This document shows, piece by piece, positions 1-5,825 of a stretch of DNA of 6,119 nt. Where the stretch lies: positions 1 through 6,119 of the forward strand of contig JACCYK010000090.1 of NCBI GenBank assembly GCA_013696525.1, read 5' to 3'. Position numbers and translations under genes: made by a program. The notes beneath the pieces are model-generated. The model saw only the letters and a program-made list of their open reading frames with translations, was not told where the DNA came from and ran no database searches. The first letter of the stretch is position 1. Every line of letters starts with the position of its first letter. The stretch comes from Chloroflexia bacterium (GTDB lineage Bacteria; Chloroflexota; Chloroflexia; Thermomicrobiales; UBA6265).

Positions 1-389
1 TGCCGGATGTGATCAGCACCGATATTCACCAGACCAGCATCCAGGGCCCGATGTACGACATGCCGACGACGCTCTCCAAGTTCCTCAATCTCGGGATGAG
101 CCTGCCGGACGTGATCGAGCGGGCCACCAGCCGTCCGGCGGCGGCCATGCGGCGGCCGGACCTGGGAACGCTCAAACTCGGCAGCGTGGCCGATATCGCC
201 CTGTTCCGGCTCGAGGCGGGCGATTACACGTTCCACGACATCCACATGAGCCCGCGCCAGGGCAGCCAGCGGCTGACCAGCACGCAAACCCTGATCGACG
301 GCGAAGTGTTGCCGCGGTTGCCGGAACCACCGCTCGCGCCCTGGGCGGTCCTGCCGGAGAGCCAACGGTTGGTGCTGCAACCGGTCTGA
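1..389 (+). CDS. Amidohydrolase/deacetylase family metallohydrolase, C-terminal part (5' end outside the window)
   Basis: This is the C-terminal portion of a metal-dependent amidohydrolase of the dihydroorotase/deacetylase-like group; the reading frame is open from the first base (first whole codon at 3) to TGA at 387-389. The visible part starts with PDVISTDIH, in which the Asp matches the metal/catalytic Asp at the end of strand 8 of the TIM barrel. It is followed by a YDMPTTLSKFLNLG stretch typical of this group, then by helix and beta-sandwich sequence with the usual LGTLKLGSVADIALF motif (GxLxxGxxADIxxF), where the chain returns to the small composite domain. The upstream metal-binding HxH motif and the bridging lysine lie outside the window, so the substrate cannot be told; relatives are annotated as deacetylases or dihydroorotase-like enzymes. 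The arginase-fold gene follows after 14 bases, suggesting one transcript. The GTG at 9 is an internal Val codon and not a start. Confidence 0.85.
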   Translation, partial: PDVISTDIHQTSIQGPMYDMPTTLSKFLNLGMSLPDVIERATSRPAAAMRRPDLGTLKLGSVADIALFRLEAGDYTFHDIHMSPRQGSQRLTSTQTLIDGEVLPRLPEPPLAPWAVLPESQRLVLQPV

Positions 390-403
390 CGAGGGGCCAG
401 CCG

Positions 404-1321
404 ATGAGCGAGCAGGGCAGGCCCCGGCTGACGGTGGTTGATGCGCCGTCGAATCTGGGGCTCCGGCCGTCGCGGCCGGGCAAAGAGCCGGGTGTCCGGC
501 GGCTGGCTGAAGCGCTTCGGGCAAACGGGCTGGTCGAACGGTTACAGGCGCGTGATGGCGGTCGGGTGATGCCGGCCGCCTATTCTTTTGCGCTCGATCC
601 CGCGATTGGAGTGCGTAATTGGCGAGGGGCGCGGGATTTCGCGCTCGATCTCGCCGGCCACCTGCGGCCGCTGCTCGACCGGGGGTTGGTTCCGATTGTC
701 CTGGGCGGGGATTGCAGCATCTTGCTCGGGCCGATGCTAGCCCCGCGGGAGCGGGGCACATATGGCCTCGTCTTCATCGACGGGCACGATGACCTGCTGG
801 TGCCCAAAACATCGCAAACCGGCGGCGCGGCCGGAATGGACCTGGCGCTGCTGCTCGGTCACGGTCCAACCGCCCTGGGCAACCTGGGCGGGGCCGGGCC
901 GCTGGCTCAACCAGAGAACGTGGCAATGCTTGGCATGAGGAATGAATGGTCAGCGGGGCCGGTGATGGCCGATTTGGTGGCGAACCGGATTGGTCTGGCC
1001 CGCTCGCTCGCGCAGCTTCGTCAAGGCGGGGCAAGCGCCGCTACCGCTCAGGCGCTTGCCGTCGTGGCGAATCGGAATCTGAACGGCTTCTGGATCCACC
1101 TCGATGCGGACGTGTTGGACAATGCGCTGATGCCGGCGGTGGACTCCCCGCAACCGGGGGGTCTCAGCTACGACGAATTGATCGCGATTGTGGGTCGCCT
1201 TGTAGCGGCCGGCGGCGTCGCCGGGATGACGGTCACAATCGACGATCCAGACCTCGATCCCACGGGAGCGATCGGCGCCGCCTTTACCGACGCGCTGGTT
1301 CGGGCGCTTGGCCCGGCATAG
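404..1321 (+). CDS. Arginase-fold (ureohydrolase family) protein with non-canonical active site
   Basis: A 305-residue protein with the arginase/agmatinase/formimidoylglutamase fold, a binuclear manganese hydrolase family that usually splits guanidino compounds. Family landmarks are in order: GGDCS at residues 101-105, IDGHDD with metal ligands D126, H128 and D130, and LDADVLD with D234 and D236. Compared with true arginases, three key positions differ: the His of GGDHS is Cys104; the segment that normally carries the general-acid His reads TGGAAGMDLALLLG (139-152) and has no His at the aligned place; and the guanidinium-binding Glu before the NP motif is Ile279 in TIDDPDLDP. This pattern resembles the GGDCS subgroup commonly labelled only 'arginase family protein', so arginase activity should not be assumed. 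The start ATG is preceded by GAGGGG at 391-396, 7 bases upstream. It lies 14 bases behind the amidohydrolase and is probably co-transcribed with it. No clear hairpin terminator follows. Confidence 0.88.
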   Translation: MSEQGRPRLTVVDAPSNLGLRPSRPGKEPGVRRLAEALRANGLVERLQARDGGRVMPAAYSFALDPAIGVRNWRGARDFALDLAGHLRPLLDRGLVPIVLGGDCSILLGPMLAPRERGTYGLVFIDGHDDLLVPKTSQTGGAAGMDLALLLGHGPTALGNLGGAGPLAQPENVAMLGMRNEWSAGPVMADLVANRIGLARSLAQLRQGGASAATAQALAVVANRNLNGFWIHLDADVLDNALMPAVDSPQPGGLSYDELIAIVGRLVAAGGVAGMTVTIDDPDLDPTGAIGAAFTDALVRALGPA

Positions 1322-1352
1322 CGTCCGGGCGAACAAAGACCTCGGATCTTCT

Positions 1353-1387
1353 CACGACTCACGACTCACGACCTACGACTCACGACT
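1353..1387. repeat. Tandem heptamer array, five units of CACGACT
   Basis: Five consecutive 7-base units in perfect register: CACGACT, CACGACT, CACGACC, TACGACT, CACGACT. Two units carry one substitution each. The array fills the gap between the convergent arginase-fold and nicotinate phosphoribosyltransferase genes. On the - strand the repeat phase continues straight out of the latter gene's TGA stop (1387-1389), so the stop is itself part of a TGAGTCG unit. It resembles the short heptameric tandem repeats known from intergenic DNA of cyanobacteria and other GC-rich bacteria. No function can be assigned. Confidence 0.85.
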
Positions 1388-2766
1388 CATCCTTGCCAGG
1401 CGACCTCGGAGGCCGTTTGGCGCATGGCGATGAGGCCGTCGCTCCAGCGCACGGGGTAGATCGGCGCTTGCTCGATGGCCTGGTAGGGGGCGGGCAGCGC
1501 GGCGAAGGAGGCCGCGGCCAGCTCCTGGATCTCCGGGATCGGGCGGATGGCGCCGGGGACGATGGCGCCGTCTCGCATCATGGGCTGCAGGAGGGGGACG
1601 GCGCCGGCGGGAGCCGGTTCATGTTCGCCTTGGATCAGATCCTCGGCAAAGGGGCCGAACCGGTAGACCTGCTTGCGGCCGGGCCAGGTGCTTTTGGCGC
1701 GGGCCAGCTTGATCCGGGCGCTGTTGTTGCTATCAGGGCGCTCCACGTACCAGACGAGCTTGTAGACGGCGCCGAGGGCGCCGCCTTCGATCCCGTGCTC
1801 GATCGAGCCGGCGGCGACGCCGATGCTGGTGCCGACACCGAAGCCGTCGATCGGCGCCTGTTGCCGCAGCAGAAGATCGATCGTGAACTCGTCCATGTCG
1901 CCGCTGGCGAGGATCTGCACCTCCGGCAGCCCCGCCTCGTCCAGCACCTGGCGGACATAATGACTGTTGCCGGTTAGGTCGCCGCTATCCAGCCGGACCG
2001 CGAGCAGGGTGTGCCCCCATTCCGTCCGCGCCTCCCGCGCCACCGCGACCGCGGTTTTTACCGAGCGCCGGACCTCATAGGTGTCCAGCAGCAGGGTGTA
2101 CTGGTTGAGCGTGGCGGCGACGGCGCGGAAGGCGGCCTCCTCGGTCGGGAAGGCCTGGATCAGGGCGTGGGGGATGGTGGCGGTGCCGCGTAGGCCGTAG
2201 GCGCGGGCCGCTTCGAGGAACGAGGTCGACTGGCAACCGGCGATCGCCGCCGAGCGGGCGACCACAAACGGCTCCGCCGCCCGCCGCAGCGAAAACTCGG
2301 CGATGGGACGGCCCCGCGCGGCATGGACCACCCGCGACGCTTTCGTCGCGATGAGCGTGGCGCGGCCGATCGCGTGGAGGAGACCGGCTTCCAGCAAGAG
2401 GGCTTCGCGAAACGGCGCGGTCACTTGTAGCAGCGGTTCCGGGGCAAAGGCGATGGTGCCTTCCGCCATCGCCAGCATGTCGCCGGTGAAACGCAACCGG
2501 CCCAGGTCGTGCAAGAAGTCGGGGTCATAGGGCTTGATCGTCGCCAGGTAGTCGAGATCGTCCTGGGTGTAGCGAAAGTTCGCCACGAACTCCAGCGCTT
2601 GCTCGAGCCCGGCCACCAGTTGGTAGGCGCCGCCGAACGGGTTGGATCGCGTGTAGAGATCAAAGGTGGCGACGCCGTTCTGCATCGTGCGCCAACTGAC
2701 GTAGGCCGAGTCGATATGGTAGAGATCGACGGCAAGCCCCGTCGACGACGATCCGCGGGACCACAT
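1387..2766 (-). CDS. pncB: Nicotinate phosphoribosyltransferase
   Basis: Cytosolic enzyme that joins nicotinate and PRPP, with ATP hydrolysis, to give nicotinate mononucleotide: the second step of the Preiss-Handler NAD salvage route. The 459-residue protein is full length for the family. Visible landmarks are an N-terminal DLYHIDSAYVSW segment (14-25) with ATFDLYTRSNPFGGAY behind it, EFSLRRA (157-163), GTATIPHALIQAF (194-206) with H200 at the place of the conserved phosphorylatable His, LLDTY (226-230), VRLDSGDL (257-264), a FGVGT segment (309-313) and GAVYKLV (332-338). These match the type II phosphoribosyltransferase fold of NAPRTases. The ATG at 2764-2766 has AAGGAG (2782-2777) 10 bases upstream. 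The nicotinamidase gene that makes its substrate lies 65 bases upstream on the same strand, so the two are probably one operon. The C-terminal end abuts the heptamer repeat. I see no anomaly in the catalytic core. Confidence 0.93.
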   Translation of the reverse strand: MWSRGSSSTGLAVDLYHIDSAYVSWRTMQNGVATFDLYTRSNPFGGAYQLVAGLEQALEFVANFRYTQDDLDYLATIKPYDPDFLHDLGRLRFTGDMLAMAEGTIAFAPEPLLQVTAPFREALLLEAGLLHAIGRATLIATKASRVVHAARGRPIAEFSLRRAAEPFVVARSAAIAGCQSTSFLEAARAYGLRGTATIPHALIQAFPTEEAAFRAVAATLNQYTLLLDTYEVRRSVKTAVAVAREARTEWGHTLLAVRLDSGDLTGNSHYVRQVLDEAGLPEVQILASGDMDEFTIDLLLRQQAPIDGFGVGTSIGVAAGSIEHGIEGGALGAVYKLVWYVERPDSNNSARIKLARAKSTWPGRKQVYRFGPFAEDLIQGEHEPAPAGAVPLLQPMMRDGAIVPGAIRPIPEIQELAAASFAALPAPYQAIEQAPIYPVRWSDGLIAMRQTASEVAWQG

Positions 2767-2831
2767 CCGGCCGCTGCTCCTTCGTCCACTGGATGCGGTC
2801 AGCCCCCGGCCGCCGGTGTCGCTCGCGCCGG

Positions 2832-3524
2832 CTATGAGAGGGCTCGCGCGATCTGAATGCCGTTCATCGCCATATGGTATAGGAAAACCTGATGAAAGAA
2901 TTCGCCGGGATGTGGCATGGCGCCGATCGCTGGCGCCGCCGCCGGCGCCAGGTCATAGGTGTCAACCGCATCGGCGGGGACGATGACCCGGATGTTGGGC
3001 GTGTTGCGGGCATTGTGATGCAGGCGGAGATGCACGGCGAGCTGATAGACGCAAAGATCGGTACAGTTGCCGACGACGATCGCCGTCTGGAGGTCAGGAT
3101 GTTGTTCCAGCCAGGCGTTGAAGCCGGTGCCAAGCGCGGGGTGGAGCGAATTCTTCTCGAACACCGTGAATAGTTCGGCAAACGGCAGCGCCCGTAGCTC
3201 CGGGATCATCTCGGCTTCGGCGGTGCCGCGGACGCAATGCACCGGCCAGGCGTCAAACTCCGGGGCGTCCGGCTCGTGGGTATCCTGGGTGAAGACGAAG
3301 TGGCGGACGCCGAGCGCGTGGGTCCGCTGGCAGAGATCGACCACGGCCGGCACGATCGCGCCCACCCGCTCCGAGGCGAGAGCGCCCTCGCTGCAAAAGC
3401 CGACGATCATATCGGTGGAGAAGAAACCGACGTGGGCCGGATCGCCGATGGCCTCGGCCAGTGTTTCGGGCGTGAGCGATTTGTACCACTCGCTAATAAA
3501 GGCGGGGATTTCGACGGGCGGCAT
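2832..3524 (-). CDS. pncA: Nicotinamidase (isochorismatase-like cysteine hydrolase)
   Basis: A 230-residue cysteine hydrolase of the isochorismatase-like fold, predicted to deamidate nicotinamide to nicotinate and ammonia. The catalytic triad is visible as D38 (FSTDMIVGFC), K124 (VFEKNSLHPAL) and C158 (GNCTDLCV). The metal site that separates nicotinamidases from other family members is also present: D81 and H83 in TQDTHEPD, and H96 in AWPVHCVRGT, matching the DxH...H pattern of PncA. The frame is open further upstream to an ATG at 3662, but the added 46 residues are low in family character and run through a terminator-like hairpin. The ATG at 3522-3524 has GGGAG (3535-3531) 6 bases before it and is the better start. 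The next gene uses its product, which supports the assignment. A few other cysteine hydrolases share the metal motif, so substrate identity is a strong inference rather than proof. Confidence 0.88.
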   Translation of the reverse strand: MPPVEIPAFISEWYKSLTPETLAEAIGDPAHVGFFSTDMIVGFCSEGALASERVGAIVPAVVDLCQRTHALGVRHFVFTQDTHEPDAPEFDAWPVHCVRGTAEAEMIPELRALPFAELFTVFEKNSLHPALGTGFNAWLEQHPDLQTAIVVGNCTDLCVYQLAVHLRLHHNARNTPNIRVIVPADAVDTYDLAPAAAPAIGAMPHPGEFFHQVFLYHMAMNGIQIARALS

Positions 3525-3568
3525 GACACTCTCCCAGAGACCAGGTGTGATGTCGGCTCGGGCGCCGG

Positions 3569-3586
3569 CAGGGGTATTGTCCCCTG
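3569..3586. promoter_or_regulatory. Palindrome in the region upstream of the nicotinamidase gene
   Basis: Inverted repeat CAGGGG-TATTGT-CCCCTG, six-base arms with a six-base AT-rich centre, lying about 45-62 bases upstream of the nicotinamidase start. On the - strand its centre contains GACAAT (3581-3576), a fair -10 hexamer, though no good -35 sits 17 bases further up. Its placement would suit a repressor operator over a promoter of the NAD salvage pair, but the arms do not match NrtR or NiaR sites that I can recall. It could be a short hairpin without a role. Confidence 0.4.
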
Positions 3587-3610
3587 AACGGCGCGCCTCG
3601 GCTAGCGTCC

Positions 3611-3654
3611 GAACGAAAACAACGCCGAGAGGGGTCAGGTCGGCCCCTCTCGGC
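3611..3654 (-). terminator. Rho-independent terminator after the DUF326 gene
   Basis: A perfect 11-base-pair stem with arms GCCGAGAGGGG (3624-3634) and CCCCTCTCGGC (3644-3654) and a 9-base loop. Read on the - strand it is followed by the T-rich tract GTTGTTTTCGTTC (3623-3611). It begins 35 bases after the stop codon of the cysteine-rich copper protein gene and would end that transcript before the nicotinamidase gene, splitting the copper group from the NAD salvage pair. Confidence 0.8.
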
Positions 3655-3689
3655 AGGCGCATGTCGTGTGGCCGGTGCGGTGTGAGCGC

Positions 3690-4100
3690 CTACGCGGCCA
3701 CTCGGCCGAGCATCTGGTGGCAGGCTTGCTCGCACCGGCGGCAGGATTCGGCGCAGACCCGGCAGTGGTCCATGCCATGCTCGGCATGCGTCGCGCATTC
3801 ATCCCCACATAGGCGGCAGGCGGTGGCGCAAGCTTCAAGGGCCGCTAGCTGCATCCGCGGCTCAAGCGCGGTTTGGCGGGTCAAGATGCGACCGGTCGCG
3901 TCGCACGGGTTGGCGCAATCGAGATTGAGCCGGATGCACCGGAGCAGCATCTCCCGATCCTGTTCGCCGGGACAGGCGTCGGCGCGGGCGGTACAGGCTT
4001 GGGCGCAATCGAAGCACGCCTGGATGCACTCGGCCAGGGCGGTCTGATCGACCGTTGGCGGCGTCGGGTTGGTCGCGATCATCTGCTGGGCATACCACAT
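3690..4100 (-). CDS. Cysteine-rich four-helix-bundle copper-binding protein (DUF326, Csp3-like)
   Basis: A 136-residue protein with 17 cysteines spaced along predicted amphipathic helices, as in the DUF326 copper storage family (Csp). The Cys positions follow the family pattern: 25, 29, 32, 36, 43 on one helix; 55, 62, 66 on the next; 91, 95, 98, 102 on the third; and 113, 116, 120, 123, 127 on the last. In characterised members the thiols point into the bundle and hold many Cu(I) ions. There is no signal peptide, so like Csp3 it should act in the cytosol as a copper sink. An upstream GTG at 4115 and ATG at 4109 are possible starts, but the ATG at 4098-4100 has GTGGAG with GGAG at 4113-4110, 9 bases before it, and gives the usual N-terminus. 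It follows the secreted DUF305 gene on the same strand, which fits a copper-handling context. Copper binding is inferred from family, not shown by sequence. Confidence 0.88.
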   Translation of the reverse strand: MWYAQQMIATNPTPPTVDQTALAECIQACFDCAQACTARADACPGEQDREMLLRCIRLNLDCANPCDATGRILTRQTALEPRMQLAALEACATACRLCGDECATHAEHGMDHCRVCAESCRRCEQACHQMLGRVAA

Positions 4101-4155
4101 GGCACGCATCTCCACTTGAACGTGGATCGACGATTCCCGGAGTCCGGTTGCTGAA

Positions 4156-4179
4156 CGGGGCCGCCCGAGGGCGGCCCCG
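4156..4179 (-). terminator. Strong GC hairpin after the DUF305 gene, probable terminator or attenuator
   Basis: Arms CGGGGCCGCCC (4156-4166) and GGGCGGCCCCG (4169-4179) pair perfectly over 11 bases; with a realistic 4-base loop the stem is 10 pairs. On the - strand it begins 11 bases after the stop codon of the DUF305 gene. The following T tract is weak (TTCAGC), so termination may be partial, allowing some read-through into the cysteine-rich gene about 56 bases further on. Confidence 0.6.
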
Positions 4180-4190
4180 CATGATGGCGC

Positions 4191-4922
4191 TTAGGAGCCA
4201 GTCAACTCATCCCGGATCTCCATCAGTAGCTCGATCTCAGCTTGTTGATCGGCGATCACCCGCTCCGCGAAGGCCAGGATCTCGTCGTCGATCGATTGGG
4301 CGACCACCGCCTCCGAGGCCGCGATCGCCGACTCGTGATGGGGAATGGTGAGGTCGATGAAGGCGAGATCGGGGTTGTCCGCCTCACAAAAGGCGGTGAC
4401 CTGAGCCGCCGGGTCCATCTGGGTTGCCATCTCCTCCATCGATCCCATGCCGGGCATCATCTCCATCATCATGCCCATGCTCGTGTCGTCCATCGGCATT
4501 GGCATGGCACTGCCGGCAATCTCGGCGCGGAGGTTGCCTAGCTCCTCGATCTCCGCTGTCTGGATGTCAATGATGGCTTGCGCGATCTGTTGCAGTCGCT
4601 CGTCGGTCAGCCTGGGCAACGCCGCGTCCGCCAGGGCGATGATGCTGGCATGGTGGGGAATCATCATGTCGATGTAGAGGACATCAATGTCCATGTCCAT
4701 CTCCATGCCGGCCGCCGGGCTTGCCGTCTCCGTCTCATCCATCATGCCCTGGTCCAGCGCGGGCGTGCTGGCCGCACCCGCGGGCAGGGCATCGCAAGAA
4801 TAGGTGCTTGGCGTTGCTTCTTGGCCCAGCGCGAACCTCGCGGCCGGGATCGCCAGGGTCGTCGTGATCGCCATCACGACGAAGACCAAAGTGCCTCGCG
4901 GGACCAATGTGCTTGATCTCAT
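4191..4922 (-). CDS. Secreted Met-rich protein with two DUF305 repeats, probably copper-binding
   Basis: A 243-residue exported protein. Residues 1-35 form a signal peptide: basic start, hydrophobic LVFVVMAITTTLAI, then a cleavage-like ALGQEA; the mature protein starts near QEATPS. Two copies of the DUF305 ferritin-like half-bundle follow: VLYIDMMIPHHASIIALADAAL (81-102) with QTAEIEEL at 121-128, and LAFIDLTIPHHESAIAASEAV (186-206) with QQAEIELL at 226-233. Each carries the IPHH motif (H90/H91 and H195/H196). The linker (140-169) holds 12 Met residues, and Met also clusters at 60-61, 73-77 and 86-87, as in periplasmic copper proteins of the CopM type. C43 and C179 could pair. The frame allows a GTG start at 4943, but the ATG at 4920-4922 begins a better signal peptide and has AGGAG at 4938-4934, 11 bases upstream. 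That site lies inside an inverted repeat. The role is extracytoplasmic metal binding by inference from family and Met content. Confidence 0.87.
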   Translation of the reverse strand: MRSSTLVPRGTLVFVVMAITTTLAIPAARFALGQEATPSTYSCDALPAGAASTPALDQGMMDETETASPAAGMEMDMDIDVLYIDMMIPHHASIIALADAALPRLTDERLQQIAQAIIDIQTAEIEELGNLRAEIAGSAMPMPMDDTSMGMMMEMMPGMGSMEEMATQMDPAAQVTAFCEADNPDLAFIDLTIPHHESAIAASEAVVAQSIDDEILAFAERVIADQQAEIELLMEIRDELTGS

Positions 4923-4933
4923 GATTGCGCAGT

Positions 4934-4952
4934 CTCCTGTCACGGACAGGAG
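4934..4952 (-). promoter_or_regulatory. Perfect inverted repeat covering the ribosome binding site of the DUF305 gene
   Basis: Arms CTCCTGTC (4934-4941) and GACAGGAG (4945-4952) with a 3-base centre. In the - strand RNA this gives an 8-pair hairpin whose 3' arm is GACAGGAG and contains the AGGAG ribosome binding site, paired to a CUCC in the 5' arm. It can therefore act as a stem that hides the site, or as a 19-base palindromic DNA operator. The sequence does not decide between the two. Confidence 0.65.
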
Positions 4953-4979
4953 TTCAATCGAACCCCTATCCGCCGATAG
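4952..4979. promoter_or_regulatory. Two further short dyads upstream of the DUF305 gene
   Basis: GTTC-AATC-GAAC (4952-4963) touches the ribosome-site palindrome at its edge, and CTATC-CGCC-GATAG (4966-4979) lies directly next to it. Both are short and could be chance, but three abutting dyads in under 50 bases in the gap between the exported-protein gene and the DUF305 gene suggest a control region. No convincing -35/-10 pair was found here. The first has the arm order GTTC...GAAC, opposite to the GAAC...GTTC of a Gram-positive LexA box. Confidence 0.3.
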
Positions 4980-5015
4980 CTGGCGGCGATATTGACGAGG
5001 CTTCCCCGGCGCAAC

Positions 5016-5468
5016 TCAAATCAGGAACACTTGGCACATGGTGCGCTGGTCACGCGAGGAGGGAAAGGTAGCGCCCGCGACCGGCCAAGGTCCGGGCGAC
5101 TTACGCTGGGTGACGCTGGGATCCATTACGCGCGTCTGGGTTTGCATGGTGTCGTCGAGCAACTCGGTGGCGGTGGTGACGGCCACGCGATACATGTCAC
5201 AACTGGCTGCCATCGGGTCCGCATCAGCTTCGCGGTCGTGGTGCGACGAGTGGTCTCGCGCGGGATGAACATCTTCGCTGCCACGAATGTCATGGACGAC
5301 TCGAGCTTCGGAAGCGGAGAAGAGACCGGGGGCAAGCAACGTGCTGACACCAGGCGCCAGGCTGGTCATGCCGGCGTCGTGAACGATGAAGGACACAATG
5401 GTGAGGAGGCCAAGCCGTGACCACATCCGCCAGAAGAATCGTCCGCGTGTCCCAAATCTCCGGTTCAT
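5016..5468 (-). CDS. Hypothetical small exported or membrane-anchored protein with a His-rich patch
   Basis: I do not recognise this gene. The 150-residue product has a very basic N-terminus (MNRRFGTRGR) followed by a hydrophobic segment LGLLTIVSFIV (19-29), which would be a signal peptide or anchor. A His/Asp patch follows, with H59, H68, H73, H76 and H77 in VHPARDHSSHHD, and then a tail with two cysteines, C90 and C145. The frame is open up to 5570, but the ATG at 5466-5468 has AAGGA (5477-5473) 4 bases before it and puts the basic-hydrophobic segment at the N-terminus. Codon use favours G/C at third positions as in neighbouring genes. It lies 93 bases upstream of the DUF305 gene on the same strand, which together with the His patch hints at an extracytoplasmic metal role. 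A + strand frame over the same bases (4992-5420) reads as low-complexity Gly/Arg sequence and is less likely. It may also be no gene at all. Confidence 0.5.
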   Translation of the reverse strand: MNRRFGTRGRFFWRMWSRLGLLTIVSFIVHDAGMTSLAPGVSTLLAPGLFSASEARVVHDIRGSEDVHPARDHSSHHDREADADPMAASCDMYRVAVTTATELLDDTMQTQTRVMDPSVTQRKSPGPWPVAGATFPSSRDQRTMCQVFLI

Positions 5469-5796
5469 TGCATCCTTGCGTCTGCTCTCGATCAAACCAG
5501 GTCGGCAATCGAGGTTCCCGAGCGCAAATCTGGTGCCGCGTGGCCCGGAACACTGATCGCCAACGAACAAGCGGACGAAGGAGCTGTGGCTGATCCTATG
5601 CTTGACCGCGACGAGCGAAACGTTCGCCTTCGCGCCTTGCCGACCACGTCTCGCTCGCGGACCAGCGAGAGGATGTGGTCAACCGCGATGGTGCGTCCCG
5701 AAATGATAGCATCGGCCCATGTCAGGATGGTCCAATCCTGGTACCATGTGGTGTGCCGGCCGTAGTTGGACACCCGCAAAAAATGGCATCGCGTGA
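5469..5796. other. 328-base stretch without a recognisable gene
   Basis: This lies between the divergent exported-protein gene and the recA promoter. It must hold the promoter of the - strand gene, but no good -35/-10 pair stands out. On the - strand, about 5633-5785 reads as ordered, protein-like sequence (TTWYQDWTILTWADAIISGR, then a Val/Leu-rich helix-like run) with G/C-rich third positions; it then loses this character and matches no family I know, so it may be a gene remnant. A near-palindrome GCGAA-ACG-TTCGC sits at 5615-5627. Confidence 0.4.
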
Positions 5797-5825
5797 TTGA
5801 CGAAAACGGCGAATTTCGGTACAAT
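5797..5825 (+). promoter_or_regulatory. Sigma-70 type promoter for recA
   Basis: TTGACG (5797-5802) and TACAAT (5820-5825) are separated by exactly 17 bases, each hexamer one base away from consensus. Transcription should start near 5832, about 134 bases before the recA start codon. The -10 lies within the inverted repeat GAATT-N7-AATTC (5811-5827), a placement suited to a repressor such as LexA, although the arms do not match the LexA boxes I know. Confidence 0.8.

Noticed and set aside
946..1977. Long 343-codon + strand frame across the arginase 3' end and pncB
   Set aside because: It is out of frame with the arginase gene and antisense to pncB; the translation is Arg/Gly-rich and shows no family motif. 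High GC content produces such frames.
3525..3662. N-terminal extension of the nicotinamidase by 46 residues from an ATG at 3662
   Set aside because: It runs through the terminator hairpin and the palindrome, lacks family similarity, and the internal ATG at 3524 has a well-spaced ribosome binding site.
3067..4047. 326-codon + strand frame over the nicotinamidase and DUF326 genes
   Set aside because: The translation is Ser/Arg-rich without domain character, and both - strand genes beneath it are clear family members.
4440..4510. Repetitive-looking CAT-rich DNA resembling a microsatellite
   Set aside because: It is the reverse complement of the Met codon cluster in the DUF305 protein linker and is explained by the coding sequence.
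4952..4963. GTTC-AATC-GAAC as a LexA box
   Set aside because: The arms are in the reverse order to the Gram-positive GAAC-N4-GTTC site, and the downstream gene is not an SOS gene.
4992..5420. 142-codon + strand frame opposite the small exported protein
   Set aside because: Gly/Arg/Val-rich low-complexity translation without motif and no clear ribosome site; the - strand frame has a better start and an export-like N-terminus.
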